Shown: piece after piece, positions 50,301 to 61,800 of the stretch
How the letters are laid out: each line of letters opens with the position of its first letter
Position numbering within the stretch: position 1 is the stretch's first letter
From: Apostichopus japonicus
Lineage: Eukaryota; Echinodermata; Holothuroidea; Aspidochirotida; Stichopodidae
NCBI RefSeq assembly: GCF_037975245.1
Contig: NC_092578.1
Coordinates: 19,257,321 to 19,321,320, forward strand
DNA: 64,000 nt
Direction of reading: 5' to 3'
Translations under genes and position numbers: made by a program
The notes under the pieces: model-generated
Databases searched by the model: none
Told to the model about the DNA's origin: nothing
Seen by the model: the letters and a program-made list of their open reading frames with translations, nothing else

Positions 50301-51990
50301 GGTTTTACAGTTTATAACAACTCCTTCCAAAGCAGCTGATGATAATATTGTAAAGACCACTGGCAGCTCCAGACACTTGGTTGGGAGAAAGTCTAGATCG
50401 CCAAGACCGAAGCATGCGGTAAGCATCACAGCATTACTAATGTAATATATATTGGTGTGAGCCGTGCCCCTCCCCAATGCCCCCACTCTCAGTTGGGAGA
50501 AAATGGTTCAGTCTGAGGATTTTTAAATTCAGCTGAGGAAGAATTTGACAACCCCTCCAGATGTATACCACTTTTTCAACAAAAATATTTGTGATCACAA
50601 CCTTGCATTTGGTCCTAATTTATAGTCTCTCAGAAAACACCATTTGACATCTAAACATCTATTTTTTTTCGGGGGGGGGGAGGAGGGGAGGAGGGGGGAG
50701 GACTGGTGTTTCCCTTGTTACTGCAGGCTGAAAGGGACTTCTTTTATTCCTAATCTGTGTACTTTTACAGAAATCATTACTTTTTAACCATTCACAGTCG
50801 AAATTTCATCATCGTCTCCAGTCGCATACTTCAACGCCACCAACTCAGGGTAACTCCTGTAGCCAATTGGACAGTTCTTTAGACGAAGAAGACAGCGAAT
50901 CACAGGAGAGTGTTTTCCCAAAGCTGCAAGACTGCCAAGCGCCCGTTGAAGAGATTCTACCTCAGCTGACGTCTTCGATGTGGTCCAGAGGTCTGGGCCA
51001 ATTGGTCCGCGCCAGGAATATATTTACCATCGGCCAGTTGTCTGCTCTCACCCCATCGGAGGTTCAGTCATTGCCGATCAGATCGCCTAAAGTGAGTCAC
51101 CTCAAGTGGGTCCTCGGTCAATACTTACAGAGGCTTCAGTCCAAGAACCAAACAGACAATACTGCTGACAAGGGAAGCAAGGAAGCAGAGAACCAACCCA
51201 GTACATCAGGTATACAGAAGATAAAAAGATATTATCATCTTTACTTCTTTTGAATTGGTATCTTCTCTTAACCTGCTAAGTTTGGATAATGTTTTTACAC
51301 TTCTCATAATCTCATATGTCATAAATTATAAAATCTCATAGAAAAGTACAGTTCATTAGGAAGGTATTGTTTGATATAACAAAGAACAGCTGGAAATATT
51401 GAACTCTCAATAAAATCCAAGTTTTAACATAAGTGACCATTATTTGAATTTCTAGCATGAAAATTTGGGTGTGAATCTGATATAACCCTTAAAGTAGGCT
51501 CGGTAGGTTTTTCATCATCACTCTGAAATGATTCCAGAATTGCTGAGCTTTTACAATAAAGATATGTTCAACACAGATACCAGTTATTGGAAAAAGGCAG
51601 TAAGGTTGATGCCGTTACTTTAAGCGTTTTACTTTACATTGTCTGGTAGAGGCTTTATTCATAACTTGGTTGTATATCATAGATGTATATCACAGGTATA
51701 CTTCAGGTTCATTTTATTTTCTCTTTTCAGCAGGAAAGGAAGATGGTGAGTCCTCCAGCTTAAGTTTGAAGAGGAAACGCCATGACGATGATACAGCGCC
51801 GGAATCTTCCGAACCAAAGAAAGTGAAATTAGTCGAACAGCTTGAGAAGCTCAGCAATGGCTTAAGTGACGAGCTGAGATCTGTGTCCCCAAATGAACTG
51901 TTTAAAGCTCACGAGCATATCAATGCCATGATGGATGCGATAATGAACGTATTGAAAACCAAATATCAACCCTCTTCAAAGCCGTCGTAA
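29310..51990 (+). CDS. RIF1: RIF1, replication-timing and telomere-associated factor
   Basis: 29 coding exons: 29310-29434, 30096-30260, 30619-30656, 31238-31341, 31699-31793, 32709-32991, 33154-33292, 33953-34104, 34464-34578, 35402-35584, 36150-36272, 36617-36774, 37172-37258, 37967-38037, 38699-38879, 39622-39726, 40196-40348, 40478-40574, 41104-41252, 41665-41813, 42220-42465, 42853-42952, 43970-44197, 44960-45132, 45562-49165, 49830-50012, 50311-50418, 50771-51209 and 51731-51990. All are GT-AG and in phase, 8013 nt, 2670 aa. The HEAT-type N-terminus aligns with vertebrate RIF1 (PLTVHSAHKIREKA, AKRLKLLMQPFLA, RCAAMVTTAEDNQCC, LFWNATFAKA; DFVFISP near residue 1090). The single 3.6-kb exon encodes the Lys/Glu/Ser-rich disordered region. 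PP1 motifs GILK (about 2323) and RVKF (about 2344) follow. The conserved C-terminal domain reads ILPQLTSSMWSRGLGQL and LPIRSPKVSH (about 2494-2560). RIF1 recruits PP1 to control origin firing and acts with 53BP1 in double-strand break repair. Human RIF1 is 2472 aa. Confidence 0.96.
34361..34430. repeat. 20-bp triplication in a RIF1 intron
   Basis: Three consecutive copies of GAATATGTACGTTGGATACT and a partial fourth lie just upstream of the acceptor at 34463. It is intronic and has no coding effect. Confidence 0.8.
34640..34865 (+). mobile_element. LINE 3' end inside a RIF1 intron
   Basis: The frame reads RVVNEWNSLPEEVV, then FKNALDKHLK, ending at a TGA near 34764. This is the characteristic C-terminus of many LINE reverse transcriptases (R-x-x-x-x-W-N-x-L-P). 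A 3' UTR ends in tandem CTAAA units (ACTAAACTAAACTAAAC), as in elements with short-repeat tails. It is 5'-truncated. Confidence 0.65.
35930..36118. repeat. G-rich ~63-bp minisatellite in a RIF1 intron
   Basis: Three tandem copies of a unit with GATGCCAGGAGGGG, runs of GGGG and GGGTGATTCATGAG. Each unit has four or more G-runs on the coding strand, so quadruplex formation is possible. Confidence 0.7.
38110..38615. repeat. ~120-bp AT-rich tandem repeat in a RIF1 intron
   Basis: Three to four diverged copies of a unit containing TATTGATTAATAATGATATTT, ACTATTGCACATATTCTTTA and TTGATTGATTGTAACC. The later copies decay into ATTGATTAT-rich sequence. Confidence 0.7.
45562..49165 (+). CDS. RIF1: RIF1 large disordered-region exon
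   Basis: This 3604-nt exon starts after CTTTCTTTAAG and ends AATAAG|GTTAGT; reading beyond 49165 is intron. It encodes residues of about 1140-2341 of RIF1, low-complexity and rich in Glu, Lys and Ser, with basic Arg/Ser-Pro clusters (around 48080-48350). It carries an RVxF-type motif, KKVKFADN, at 45710-45733 (KVKF about residue 1191), and the SILK-type motif GILK at 49109-49120. A small internal repeat encodes DVDIEKEVDIEKEE (near 47270). A single giant exon for this region is also typical of vertebrate RIF1. Confidence 0.93.
49761..49850 (+). repeat. RIF1: 45-bp tandem duplication of a splice acceptor
   Basis: Two copies of a 45-bp unit (49761-49805 and 49806-49850) each contain GTATTTCTTTATCATTTA, then a CTAG acceptor, then AATCxTCGGGTCAxATTTTC. 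The second acceptor (49829) gives the exon beginning N-R-R-V-K-F. The first (49784) would give N-P-R-V-I-F and reach an in-frame TAG at 49827, so only the downstream site makes full-length RIF1. Confidence 0.8.
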
Positions 51991-54540
51991 CAAAGTTTGT
52001 TTTTTACGTCGTCTGAGATGCAACAAGACACATGGATGCAAACAATGTGCAGTTGCTATGGTAACTAAGAAATACTTTACTTACATATATATGATTATAT
52101 TTCAGGGTTGCAAATACTTCATGCTCGAAGTTTTAATTACATGTGCAAAATATAAACAAGTTTTATGCCGTGTTTCAATCCGAAATGAGCTAAAAGTGTC
52201 AAATGGATTGTCATCCAAAGTGGAGAGTTTAGCCTCGATGGATTTGCACTTTCCAACCTGAATATTTTGCAACATTGGCACTGAAGGATAACTTCATGTT
52301 ATTTTATATATGGAAAGGAATTTATATCGTTCACTTGCAATCATTGTTACATGGTTTTTATAAAAGTTTTACATTTAACCCTGCATCTGATAAACAAAGA
52401 TAGTCAATTTATTTCATCATGTGCAGAGTAACCTTAGAGAGATGTGTTATAAACTGAATGGGATGGAACTGCTTTTCATGCAAAATTTATTATAATTAAG
52501 TAAATTAAGTATTATTTTCATGTTATCCATCTTTTTAAATATCTAAAGTTTTAATATTCTTAGTGGGCATTTGTTCACTACTATTTTAACTGCAAACAAA
52601 AGATAAATTCCTATGAATCGCCTAAGAGTGACGATTAACCCTGGTGTGTAACATTTCTTTTACAATATCCGAGACATGCAACCCACATGCGTATCCTTTC
52701 TATATATCATATTACAGTTGTTTAATAGAAAACAACAATTGTAACCCAAAGTGGATTTAAAAAGATGTAGTTTGGAGTATTTTGCCAATCATCTACCCGG
52801 AAAGAAAAGGTGAAATGTTTTATTTTCCTTCATTGATCAAGGAACTTGCAATCCTTCTCACAGAAAGATGGTTATTGCCAAGTTTGTTCCTTTAAGGATT
52901 TCTTTATATGCCAGGTTGGTGTAGCTTCTTAAGATTGGTTGACAAGTTTTGGTCAATTTGCCAATGACCATTGAGGATTCTCAAGGATTTTTAATCAGTT
53001 TTATATTTGTTAGGGAATAACTCATTCATTGGTAAATAATTAATGATTCCACTGGATTCTAACAGTTCTGTCTTTTTTTTTTTTTTTTTAGTTTGCAAAA
53101 TTGTTTGATTTTTTCAAGAATTGACGTGAAATTGGTTCAAAAAGTCCAGTCGTTGTCATCAGCCAAGAGGATGATATGGGCAAGGGATGTTACCTCTTAG
53201 GCCCTCTATATGCCCCCCATGGGCAAGGGAGGTACCTTATATCATTGAAGTTGTGCTTCCAATGAGAAACAAAATAAATGCCCCCCCAAAAAAGCTGGTT
53301 TATTAGCCTGTTGATTCATCAATATTAACTCTAGAAGTTAATTTTTTTGGGGTGGGGGGGGGGCCTGGAGCCGGGGAGATTATTTGTTACTGTTTCACTA
53401 CTGCATTCATCATTTTAATTGCTGCTGTTCAATTTTGGACAACAATTGTTAAGATTTTTGTACATGTTAGTCTAGATTTTGTTTGGAAATTATGTAAATA
53501 CCTTTGGGTGAGGAGAATTGATAATATAAATTTTTATCACATTATTTAATTGTTTCTGTCATCATTGGGGAGGAAGATGGAATGGGGAAGGGTAGGCTAT
53601 GTAATGGTAATGGAAATGGAAGGGGGCAGGAAGGGTGAAAATTGTCATGTAGAAAGAACACAAAAATCCAGGTCTTGTTTTACAATTTCACAACTTTACT
53701 TAAAAGCACTAAAATTTAAATACAGACTTCTAAATATAATACCTGTTTATCTTGTTACTATACGAAAAGTCTACAAACTGATTGCATAAAGCTCACATAA
53801 TGCATCTATAATATTCACTGCTTGGTGAATACAAACAACACAACCCTATAAATAAGAAAGGAATGCTTATGATATAAAATAAAATACAATCAAAGAATCA
53901 AATTTCAAATGGTTGCAGCAAACATTTCATTTTGGGCTATTGAGGCTATGATAACGATCGGTTTATGAAAATGTTACTAAAGGACTGCAAACGGCCTACA
54001 ATTTTGAACTTGACCTACATTTGTTAACTTGCCCTGATAGAATATAACTGATACATTTTGGTACAGCAATACTTTTTGGGGCTGCAAGGAAAGAGTAACC
54101 ATGGAAATATCATAGGAAGATAGCAAATACATTTTGACCTTCTGAATGTAGGGCTGTCTGTCTGTGATGTTTCGTTTAACATCCATATTCTGAGAAACCA
54201 ACAAGGAAGCAAACAAACATCACATTTTTTTTGGCTGGTAACTTAACGATCAAGGAGTATTGAAGAGAACCTTCAAGGCAACATGCACAATATGTATACA
54301 TGCACTACTTGTAAGTGGCATACTAGAATGCAAATATTCCCACTCTGTAAATGAGATAAACAGGAGAAAGCTTTCAAAAGTTACCTCTTATCACTTCATA
54401 TATTATAACTTCAGGGAATCATTTAATTTACACCTTAATTTACCCCTTATTCCCCTTAAACAAGAGGCCTAGCGATGCTTTACTCTATATGCAAACAATT
54501 GAATGTAAACTGTCCACACAAGGTTCTAGTACTTAATAAG
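51991..54540. other. RIF1 3' UTR and intergenic region
   Basis: Probable RIF1 3' UTR follows the stop at 51988-51990, with a candidate AATAAA at 53273-53278. A T-run lies near 53073 and G-runs near 53351. I see no coding exon in the rest. Confidence 0.4.
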
Positions 54541-54559
54541 GTGCACAATTCCAAGTAAG

Positions 54560-54790
54560 AAGTTATAAAGTCAGAATTTGACCAATGGTGACCTCCTATG
54601 ACCTTTGAACTCAATGAAAATCAACAGGATTGCTTTTACTTATGAAGTTGGATCCACATTAATTAGCATGAAATTCATCCAAATTTGCTTTTGAATTTAT
54701 TGGGTTTTCTTTCAGAATTTGAACTCAAATGATCTTTCCCTCCATGAAAAACAGAAGATTTCTTGTACTCATTAAGCTTGTAACTGAAAG
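54560..54790. repeat. dispersed repeat with TGACCT half-sites (copy 2)
   Basis: Shares TTTCTTGTACTCATTA, a GTTGGATCCACAT phrase, GAAATTCATCCAA and TGACCTCCTATGACCTTTGA with the sequence at 20230-21065. Confidence 0.55.
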
Positions 54791-54841
54791 AATACAACAA
54801 ACTCCTTGTCTAAGGTGCAAACCTGAGGCGGCATTATGCTA

Positions 54842-55960
54842 ATTTCCTCCTTCCATTCTGAAGTTGAAATATTAGAAACAAGCAATATTTCTCAACAGTT
54901 ACTGTGGCGCAGTTGGTAGTGCTCTGGACTGGAGAGAGTCAGACAAACTCCATGTCTAGGGTTCAAACACCAGAGAGATCATTTTTTATTTTCTGCTCTT
55001 TTCCTCCTTCCATTCTGAAGTTTAAATATTAGAAACAAGCAATATTTCTCAACAGTTACTGTGGCGCAGTTGGTAGTGCTCTGTAACTGAGAGAGTTAGA
55101 CAAACTCCATGTCTAGGGTTCAAACACCAGTGAGATCATTTTTTAATTTTCTGCTCTTTTCCTCCTTCCATTCTGAAGTTTAAATATTAGAAACGAGCAA
55201 TATTTCTCAACAGTTACTGTGGCGCAGTTGGTAGTGCTCTGGACTGGAGAGAGTCAGACAAACTCCATGTCTAGGGTTCAAACACCAGAGAGAGCATTTT
55301 TAATTTTCTGCTCTTTTCCTTCTTCCATTCTGAAGTTGAAATATTAAAAACAAGCTTTATTTCTCTACAGTTACTGTGGCGCAGTTGGTAGTGCTCTGGA
55401 CTGGAGAGAGTCAGACAAACTCCATGTCTAGGGTTCAAACACCAGTGAGATCATTTTTAATTTTCTGCTCTTTTCCTCCTTCCATTCTGAAGTTTAAATA
55501 TTAGAAACGAGCATTATTTCTCAACAGTTACTGTGGCGCAGTTGGTAGTGCTCTGTTACCAAGAGAGTCAGATAAACTCCATTTCTAGGGTTCAAACACA
55601 AGAGAGACCCATTTTTTATTTTCTGCTCCTTTCCTCCTTCCATTCTGAAGTTGAAATATTAGAAACGAGCAATATTTCTCAACAGTTACTGTGGCTCAGT
55701 TGGTAGTGCTCTGGACTGGAGAGAGTCAGACAAACTCCATGTCTAGGGTTCAAACACCAGAGAGATCATTTTTTATTTTCTGCTCTTTTTCTCCTCCATT
55801 CTGAGGTTGAAATATTAGAAACGAGCAGTATTGCTTAACAGTTACTGTGGCGCAGTTGGTAGTGCTCTGGACTGGAGAGAGTCAGACAAACTCTATGTCT
55901 GCGGTTCAAGTCCAGCTGGAGCCTTTTAATTTTCTGTTCTTTGGAGCAGGTGGAAGTATA
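54842..55960 (+). repeat. seven-copy 157-bp tandem array of tRNA-like units
   Basis: Each unit carries a tRNA-like core starting GTTACTGTGGCGCAGTTGGT (pol III A-box-like TGGCGCAGTTGG) and ending with a B-box-like GGGTTCAAACACC, then a T-rich tail (TTTTTATTTTCTGC) and a linker (CCTTCCATTCTGAAGTT). Cores begin near 54898, 55055, 55213, 55370, 55526, 55685 and 55841, spaced 156-159 bp. The A-to-B distance is about 54 nt, longer than a standard tRNA, and the anticodon and T stems pair poorly, so these are pseudogene or SINE-like units. The last copy has the best B-box (GCGGTTCAAGTCC). A decayed partial unit may lie at 54796-54841. Confidence 0.75.
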
Positions 55961-55990
55961 AAGGTAAGAAACAAAGTTTATTTCATTGGG

Positions 55991-56062
55991 AACCAAAATG
56001 GTGTAATGGGTAGTTCTGTTGATTAGAAGTTTCTGATCAGTGGTTCAAGCCCTGGCTTGGTT
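55991..56062 (+). tRNA. tRNA-like pseudogene
   Basis: 72 nt from AACCAAAATGGTGTAATGGG to CCTGGCTTGGTT. The 5' and 3' ends pair as a 6-of-7 acceptor stem; the A-box region is TGGTGTAATGGG and the B-box is GGTTCAAGCCC at standard spacing. The anticodon stem has only about four pairs around GTTGATT, and the T stem has a mismatch. It is probably a degenerate tRNA or tRNA-derived SINE head; I do not assign an isotype. Confidence 0.4.
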
Positions 56063-56089
56063 TTGATCTTGGGTGAATAATCACTGTAA

Positions 56090-56375
56090 AAGGATATACC
56101 CCTTCCTGACAAGGTTTCCAAGTGGTCAGGGTAGGTGCCGATGTCCCCTTCCCCTGATGTAAAGTGGACAGGGTGGCAAGCGGACTAGGTAGGTTTTGCG
56201 GCACCCCTCCCCCTGACAAGGTTCCCAAGCAGACAAGGTGAGTATCGCAGAACCCCCCCCCCAGACAAGGTTCCAAGCAGACAAGGTGAGCTCCGCGGCA
56301 CCCCTCTCCCTGACAAGGTTCCCAAGTGGACTAGATGAGTCTGCACCTCCCCCCCCCCCCGACAAGGATCAGGGG
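56090..56375. repeat. ~50-bp GC-rich degenerate tandem repeat
   Basis: Repeated CCCCTGACAAGGTTCCCAAG-type units alternate with TGGACAGGGTG/TAGGTGAG phrases, five to six copies. Open frames across this stretch reflect the repeat and are not supported as genes. Confidence 0.65.
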
Positions 56376-56449
56376 AGGAAATGTTTTAAAAAAACACAAG
56401 TCCAAACAATTGGATCTTTAAATATTTAAAAAGCAGCCTACATCAGAGT

Positions 56450-56522
56450 CTCACCTAATGGTCTAGTGGTAAAAAAAAAATTTTTTTTGCATCACAAGGT
56501 CCCAGGTTCAATTCCAACTTCT
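56450..56522 (+). tRNA. tRNA-like pseudogene with broken anticodon arm
   Basis: TAATGGTCTAGTGGTA resembles a tRNA D-arm with A-box, and CCCAGGTTCAATTCC is a good B-box and T-arm. The region between is replaced by ten A and eight T, so no anticodon arm can form. Confidence 0.4.
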
Positions 56523-56879
56523 GCTTTCCTTGTTCTAGTCCTCCAGTAAAAGACAGGAAACATCCATACAAAAAATTCAATATATTATGCATATACACAA
56601 AATACATCCAATTAGAACTGCAAAAATATCAACTCCATTTAGATCCACTGAATCAGAGAGATGAGTTTAGTACCCCTTGTAAGGGAGGGGGGGGCAAAGA
56701 CTTGTTAGAGAAGGATAACAACAGTTGCTTCAAATATGCTTTACTGGTTAATGTATACTTTAATACAGCTTATACTTAATCATGCAAAATCAGTTCATTG
56801 ACAGGACTTTTGTCCCCTCCCCACCCTCCCCACACCTGCCCCCCATACCAATTATCAAATAAATTCGAGTTTTCCTGTT

Positions 56880-57085
56880 TGGTGTTAACAAGGTTTTCAG
56901 TTTGACCTCTGGTTGACCTAAAATGACCATTAACCTCCACAGAAAACATCCGGGTACTTCTACTCAATGAGGTTGATCCATGTAGCACATATCAATTAAG
57001 GTAAAAGCTTTAGTTCTGTACTTACAGTGTTTACAAGGCTTCAGATTTTGACCTCTGTTGACCTAAAATGACCTTAGCTGGCTAT
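56880..57085. repeat. dispersed repeat with TGACCT half-sites (copy 3)
   Basis: Contains TTTGACCTCTGGTTGACCTA and, about 140 bp on, TTTGACCTCTGTTGACCTAA, with GGTTGATCCATGTAGCAC and GTTTACAAGGCTTCAG between. Same family as 20230-21065 and 54560-54790. Confidence 0.55.
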
Positions 57086-57099
57086 GGTCAATTGAGGGT

Positions 57100-58802
57100 T
57101 CTGACCAGCCTTGATACCATAACTCCTATACATTGTTTCTACAGTATTTGAGAACTCACATCAACATGTGATACAGTACTAAGTATGCAAACTAAATCAT
57201 TAAATAACAATTAAAAAATGGTAAGAACAACAATCATGACATGATACTAAGGTACTGTTGTCTTTCCTTTAAACCTTATGAATATGCAAATAATAAACAA
57301 ATAAATAACTTGTTATGAAACAACTATGCAATCACAACGATAAATATCTTGCAAACAAATATAAATTATAACTTTGACACACAATGACAAATGGCAGTTA
57401 ATGCTATTGCACACAACAGGAAAGGAACTATTTTTGTTGTTGGAATGTTTCATTTTGCTAACTTTACACATGATTAACGTTGCTAAATTCAGTGAATCTC
57501 TCCAGATTTTATGTACTGTCACAGCAATATCCCCAAATTTGTTTACTATAAAGCCCTGGATAATTTCAATATCCCTGTTTAGCCTTCTGTTTGTTGAAAA
57601 CAGCTTGAACCTAAGCTGAGATTAATTGCAGCTATATATATGTAAAGTCAACACAGATCATTTACTAATTTCATAGCCCATATTGAATTTCCATAAATCT
57701 CTCTTTACTTACGGATGAATAATGAGACTTCATTTATCTTCAAGATATCATTGTCTCTAGATGAGTCATTTGACCATCTGAGCATCATCCTGAAACATAG
57801 AACCATCAAACCACTGTAATACCCTCAAATGTCCACCGCCTCCGGTTATTGGTGAAAAGAAGGTAATTTTAAATTTGTAGCATAGCTGTAAAACATTTGG
57901 GAATTGGTTTCAATGTATTCACCAGAGGTTTTACATATTGGATATATTAATTACAAATTAATATTCTTCATCATCTATATATATCTATAATGCTCCTGCA
58001 CTCTTGGACACTCTCCTCCACTTTACTCAATCTCTCTATAAATATATTTATCTCTTTATAAATCCTCTCTTTATCTGTTACTTTCAAAAGCCAATAAACT
58101 AATTATTTAGATTGGCAAATATGTTTTCCCTCACAAGCTGCATGGTCTCATCACCCCTCCCCCTCCACTCCCCTCCCACTTCCCCCTCTCTCTCTCTCTG
58201 CAAAAAAGTTTTTATCTTGTTTTGTTGTAAGACCAGATTAAAGTAATACTTCCATTTTTGGATAAACTTTTGTCAACTTAACCTCTGTCTGTTGAACACT
58301 GTATGCTGTGTATTGATTGTTACCATACCAAATCAATCTACTACCAAAACCATCTTTATTTGTTTGTTCAACTGATAAACACAGATTGGGACTTATAAAA
58401 ATGTTAAAATCTCTGCTAAAATCATCAAAGTGTGTCCTGTTGGTTCTGAACCTCCACCATACTATTCTTCCCAGACTGAGTAAATCAGACAGATATACTG
58501 CATCAATTAATACCAATTAATATAAATGCTTTTATTGGATGCAAAAAACCTACTTGATGAAGCAGCAGTATAAGTGTGACCATTATTTAACATTCTAGCA
58601 TATTTGCCTACAATTTTGATGACCTTTTAATTCAAGCTGATTATGACATGACAGTTTGACCATTGCTCTCTTAAAAACAAATTAAATTTAATTTCTACGA
58701 CCTCAGCAGTATGGTCCGTCTAAGGTGTAACATGAGGAAGGGGGAGAGTGGGGGGGAGGTGGATCCTCTACACTGGGGTTCCTGGTGACGATTAAGTACC
58801 AT
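57100..58802. other. non-coding, downstream of the SLC38A11-like stop
   Basis: Probably contains the 3' UTR of the minus-strand transporter. A CT-rich tract lies at about 58140-58200 (CCCCTCCCCCTCC then a CT repeat). Apart from the weak orphan exon at 57713-57789 I see no gene. Confidence 0.4.
57713..57789 (-). other. possible orphan exon
   Basis: On the minus strand a TATGTTTCAG acceptor and a CATCC|GTAAGT donor bound 77 nt. One frame is open (M-M-L-R-W-S-N-D-S-S-R-D...). Neither neighbour is found and I do not recognise the peptide. It could be a UTR, lncRNA or unrelated-gene exon, or chance. Confidence 0.2.
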
Positions 58803-61800
58803 TCATGAAGACAGTTGCCTGTCTAGTTGGATGTTAGTCTCATTACAGTAATCAAAGGCCTCTCCGGTCTTGCATTCTGCCACCGTGTGGTCCACAAAGA
58901 TTGTTATGATACCGGATATGACTACTGCAATGCCAACCACCAGGAGGCAGATGGCTGGAAGCTTCTGCCAACCGTACCATTTCCCTCCTTCCCATCGGAT
59001 GTAGCACGCAGCCGGTAGGATCATGATGAGAGGGATCGCACCAAAGATACCCTAATTATACCAAAAGAAAAATATTATTAACTCTAAGCAGAAAAGTGAT
59101 TCACAAGATTTCAGTTAGTTTATCTGATTCTCCACAATGCCGGTCATTAATGACACTATGTCAAGAAGGACTCTGCAGCATCCTGCAGCCTGACTGCATA
59201 GGACATAACCTTTCATGCACGTGTTGGTCATTAAAGACACGATGTCAAGAAGGACTCTGATGTGGCTGCAGCATCCTGCAGCCTGCATGGCTCCATAGGA
59301 CATTACCTTTCATGCACGTGTGGTTCCAAACCATATGCACTGCACACAATATAGACACAATAAGCAAGCAAATTCAGCTAGTTGCTGAGATAGTCATCTC
59401 TGTAGGTTTTATATTAATCATTCCAGCATGAATGCAGCATGGGATTTTTCAGTCTTTAGTTTGGACACCATGCCGTCATCGAATTTACCTAACAAACAAA
59501 AATATGTCATACACCAAGGTTGCTAAAGTAACTATTTACAGATCTTAGGATTGAACGATTGTAAATGTTTACTAGAGCAATGCTTAAGGCCAAGAAAATA
59601 AATGACATACTTACATTCAGGATTAACACCAGTCCTAGACACTCCGTACTCATGGAAACACCGAGTGCTATACCAACAATTATTAATGTATTGATCAGGT
59701 GGCGTTCTAACGTGGGCTCGGAACCTACCCATCCATGGCGGACAATGAAATTTTCCACTACCTGCGAAAAAAAACAGTAAAATGGGTCGCTGCTATTGAA
59801 AATCATCTAAAATAGAGCAATTCACATTTTAATTAAAATTAATCTTTTGTAGATAAGATAAGAATAACTACAAACAAGTTTGCTATCAGCATTGATCTAT
59901 TTACTTTGGTTGCTGTTTGATAAAATCATAAGTTGACACAATTCATTCAAACATTCATACTTTTCTATTAGGTTATTTGTCAACTGGGTTAAGATACAAT
60001 TGATGGTGGTGATGGAAAACCCAAGCCTGATATGACACGGTGAAGGGGGGGGGGGGATGTGAATACCCAATGAGGGAATCCTTCAGTGAAAAAAACATAT
60101 ATATAACAGTAGATGTGGTGAGCAATTGTTGTTTTGGATAAATTTCAAGGAGGGGGTAACAATTGCCCAGGGGTCTTAAGCTTTAGTCGACTGGTATTTA
60201 CTGAAACCTTTTGTGGGTCATATTAACTATGGGAGGAAAGAGGGTGTTTATAAGAAATGAGAAGTAGAAGGGCGGTAAAGTGGGTGGGATAAACTTAAAA
60301 GTGATCATTTGTGACCTAGAAGAGAAGAAGGATATCTTTGACTGAAAATCTAGGACTTAGAACACTCTGACCCCCACCCCTGTCTCCCCTCCTCCGTTTC
60401 CCTAAAACCCACCCCTGCCTCCCCCTCATATTATCTTCTACAATTGTGTGAATGTTTCACTCCAACAGATGTCAGATACATACCTCCCTACAGACCAAAC
60501 ATTCCAATGGGTATGTGCACATGATTGTAATAGCAAACGCTACTCTTGCAATGTTCACGAGATCATCAGTGTAGCAGTAATTTTGTAGCAAGTCACCTGG
60601 ATATGAAGAAGAAGAAGACACAGATGACACTATGTAAAGAAGCACTGAATATGTAAACCAACACTGAATATGTATTGAATTTATGTAAAGCAACACTGCA
60701 TATGTATCAAATTTATGTAAAGCAACACTGATTATGTATTGAATTTATGTAAAGCAACACTAAATAGGTATTGAATTTATGTTCAGCAACACTAAATATG
60801 TATTGAATTTATGTAAAGAAGACACTGAATATGTATTGAATTAATGTCAAGCAACACTAAAAGAGTATTGAATTTTATGTAAAGAAGAAACAGAATATGT
60901 ATTGAATTTATGTTAAGCAACACTAAATATGTATTGAATTTATGTAAAGCAACACTGAATATGTACTTAATTTATGTTAAGCAACACTGCATATGTATCG
61001 AATTTATGCAAAGCAACACTAAATATGTATTGAATTTATGTTAAGCAGCACTAAAAAATGTATTGAATTTTATGTAAAGAAGACACTGAATATGTATTGA
61101 ATTCATGTAAAGCAACACTAAATATGTATTTGACAATTGAAGGGTACCTGCATGACAATGGAACTGCCAAGCTCAATGTTAAAGTAAGATCAGAATGGTT
61201 GAAGTCACTATCTGGACAATCTATGCTTCTGTGCTAGATGGCCAAACAACCATGAAGACAGTATTTCCATCAAATCTATTACCAATTTATCTGGACTATA
61301 TCTAACAATCCAGATATATTATTATTAGACGTTTTATAAAATCCACACCGTTGCCCAGGAAAGACAAAAACACTTCAAAATTCAGCTTAATTAAGGGTTT
61401 TAACATGGATATAAAATTAAATGATTCAATCACCCAAACTGAAATCAAGTTTACCTGACCTAATTTTTAAAATTACCTTGAGTGAAATGCTTGAAAGTGA
61501 TGTAACCGGTAACACCTACAATCAGCAGGAATATTGTTGCCATGACAACAGCATAGTGGGTCACTTTTTTCCACATGGTTTGAGTAGGAGTCTCCAAAGA
61601 TGCAAAGATTAGAAATGCATTGTGATGACAAACAAATGCTGTCAAAAAGAACAAACAGATAAAAAACAATGCCCATCATTTCTTCCAAAAGAAGTAGAAG
61701 TTAATCTCTAAACTTGTGCAAGGTATTTGATATACGCGTTCAAAAATGAACAATTACGTGCCTTGATCCAAATCCTGAATAATGTGTAATGATGCATATA

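Noticed and set aside
53977..54216. 79-aa minus-strand open frame
   Set aside because: No splice sites, no known motif and no relation to the transporter exons.
56037..56365. Open frames of about 79 aa on the minus strand
   Set aside because: They are produced by the GC-rich tandem repeat and have no splice or homology support.
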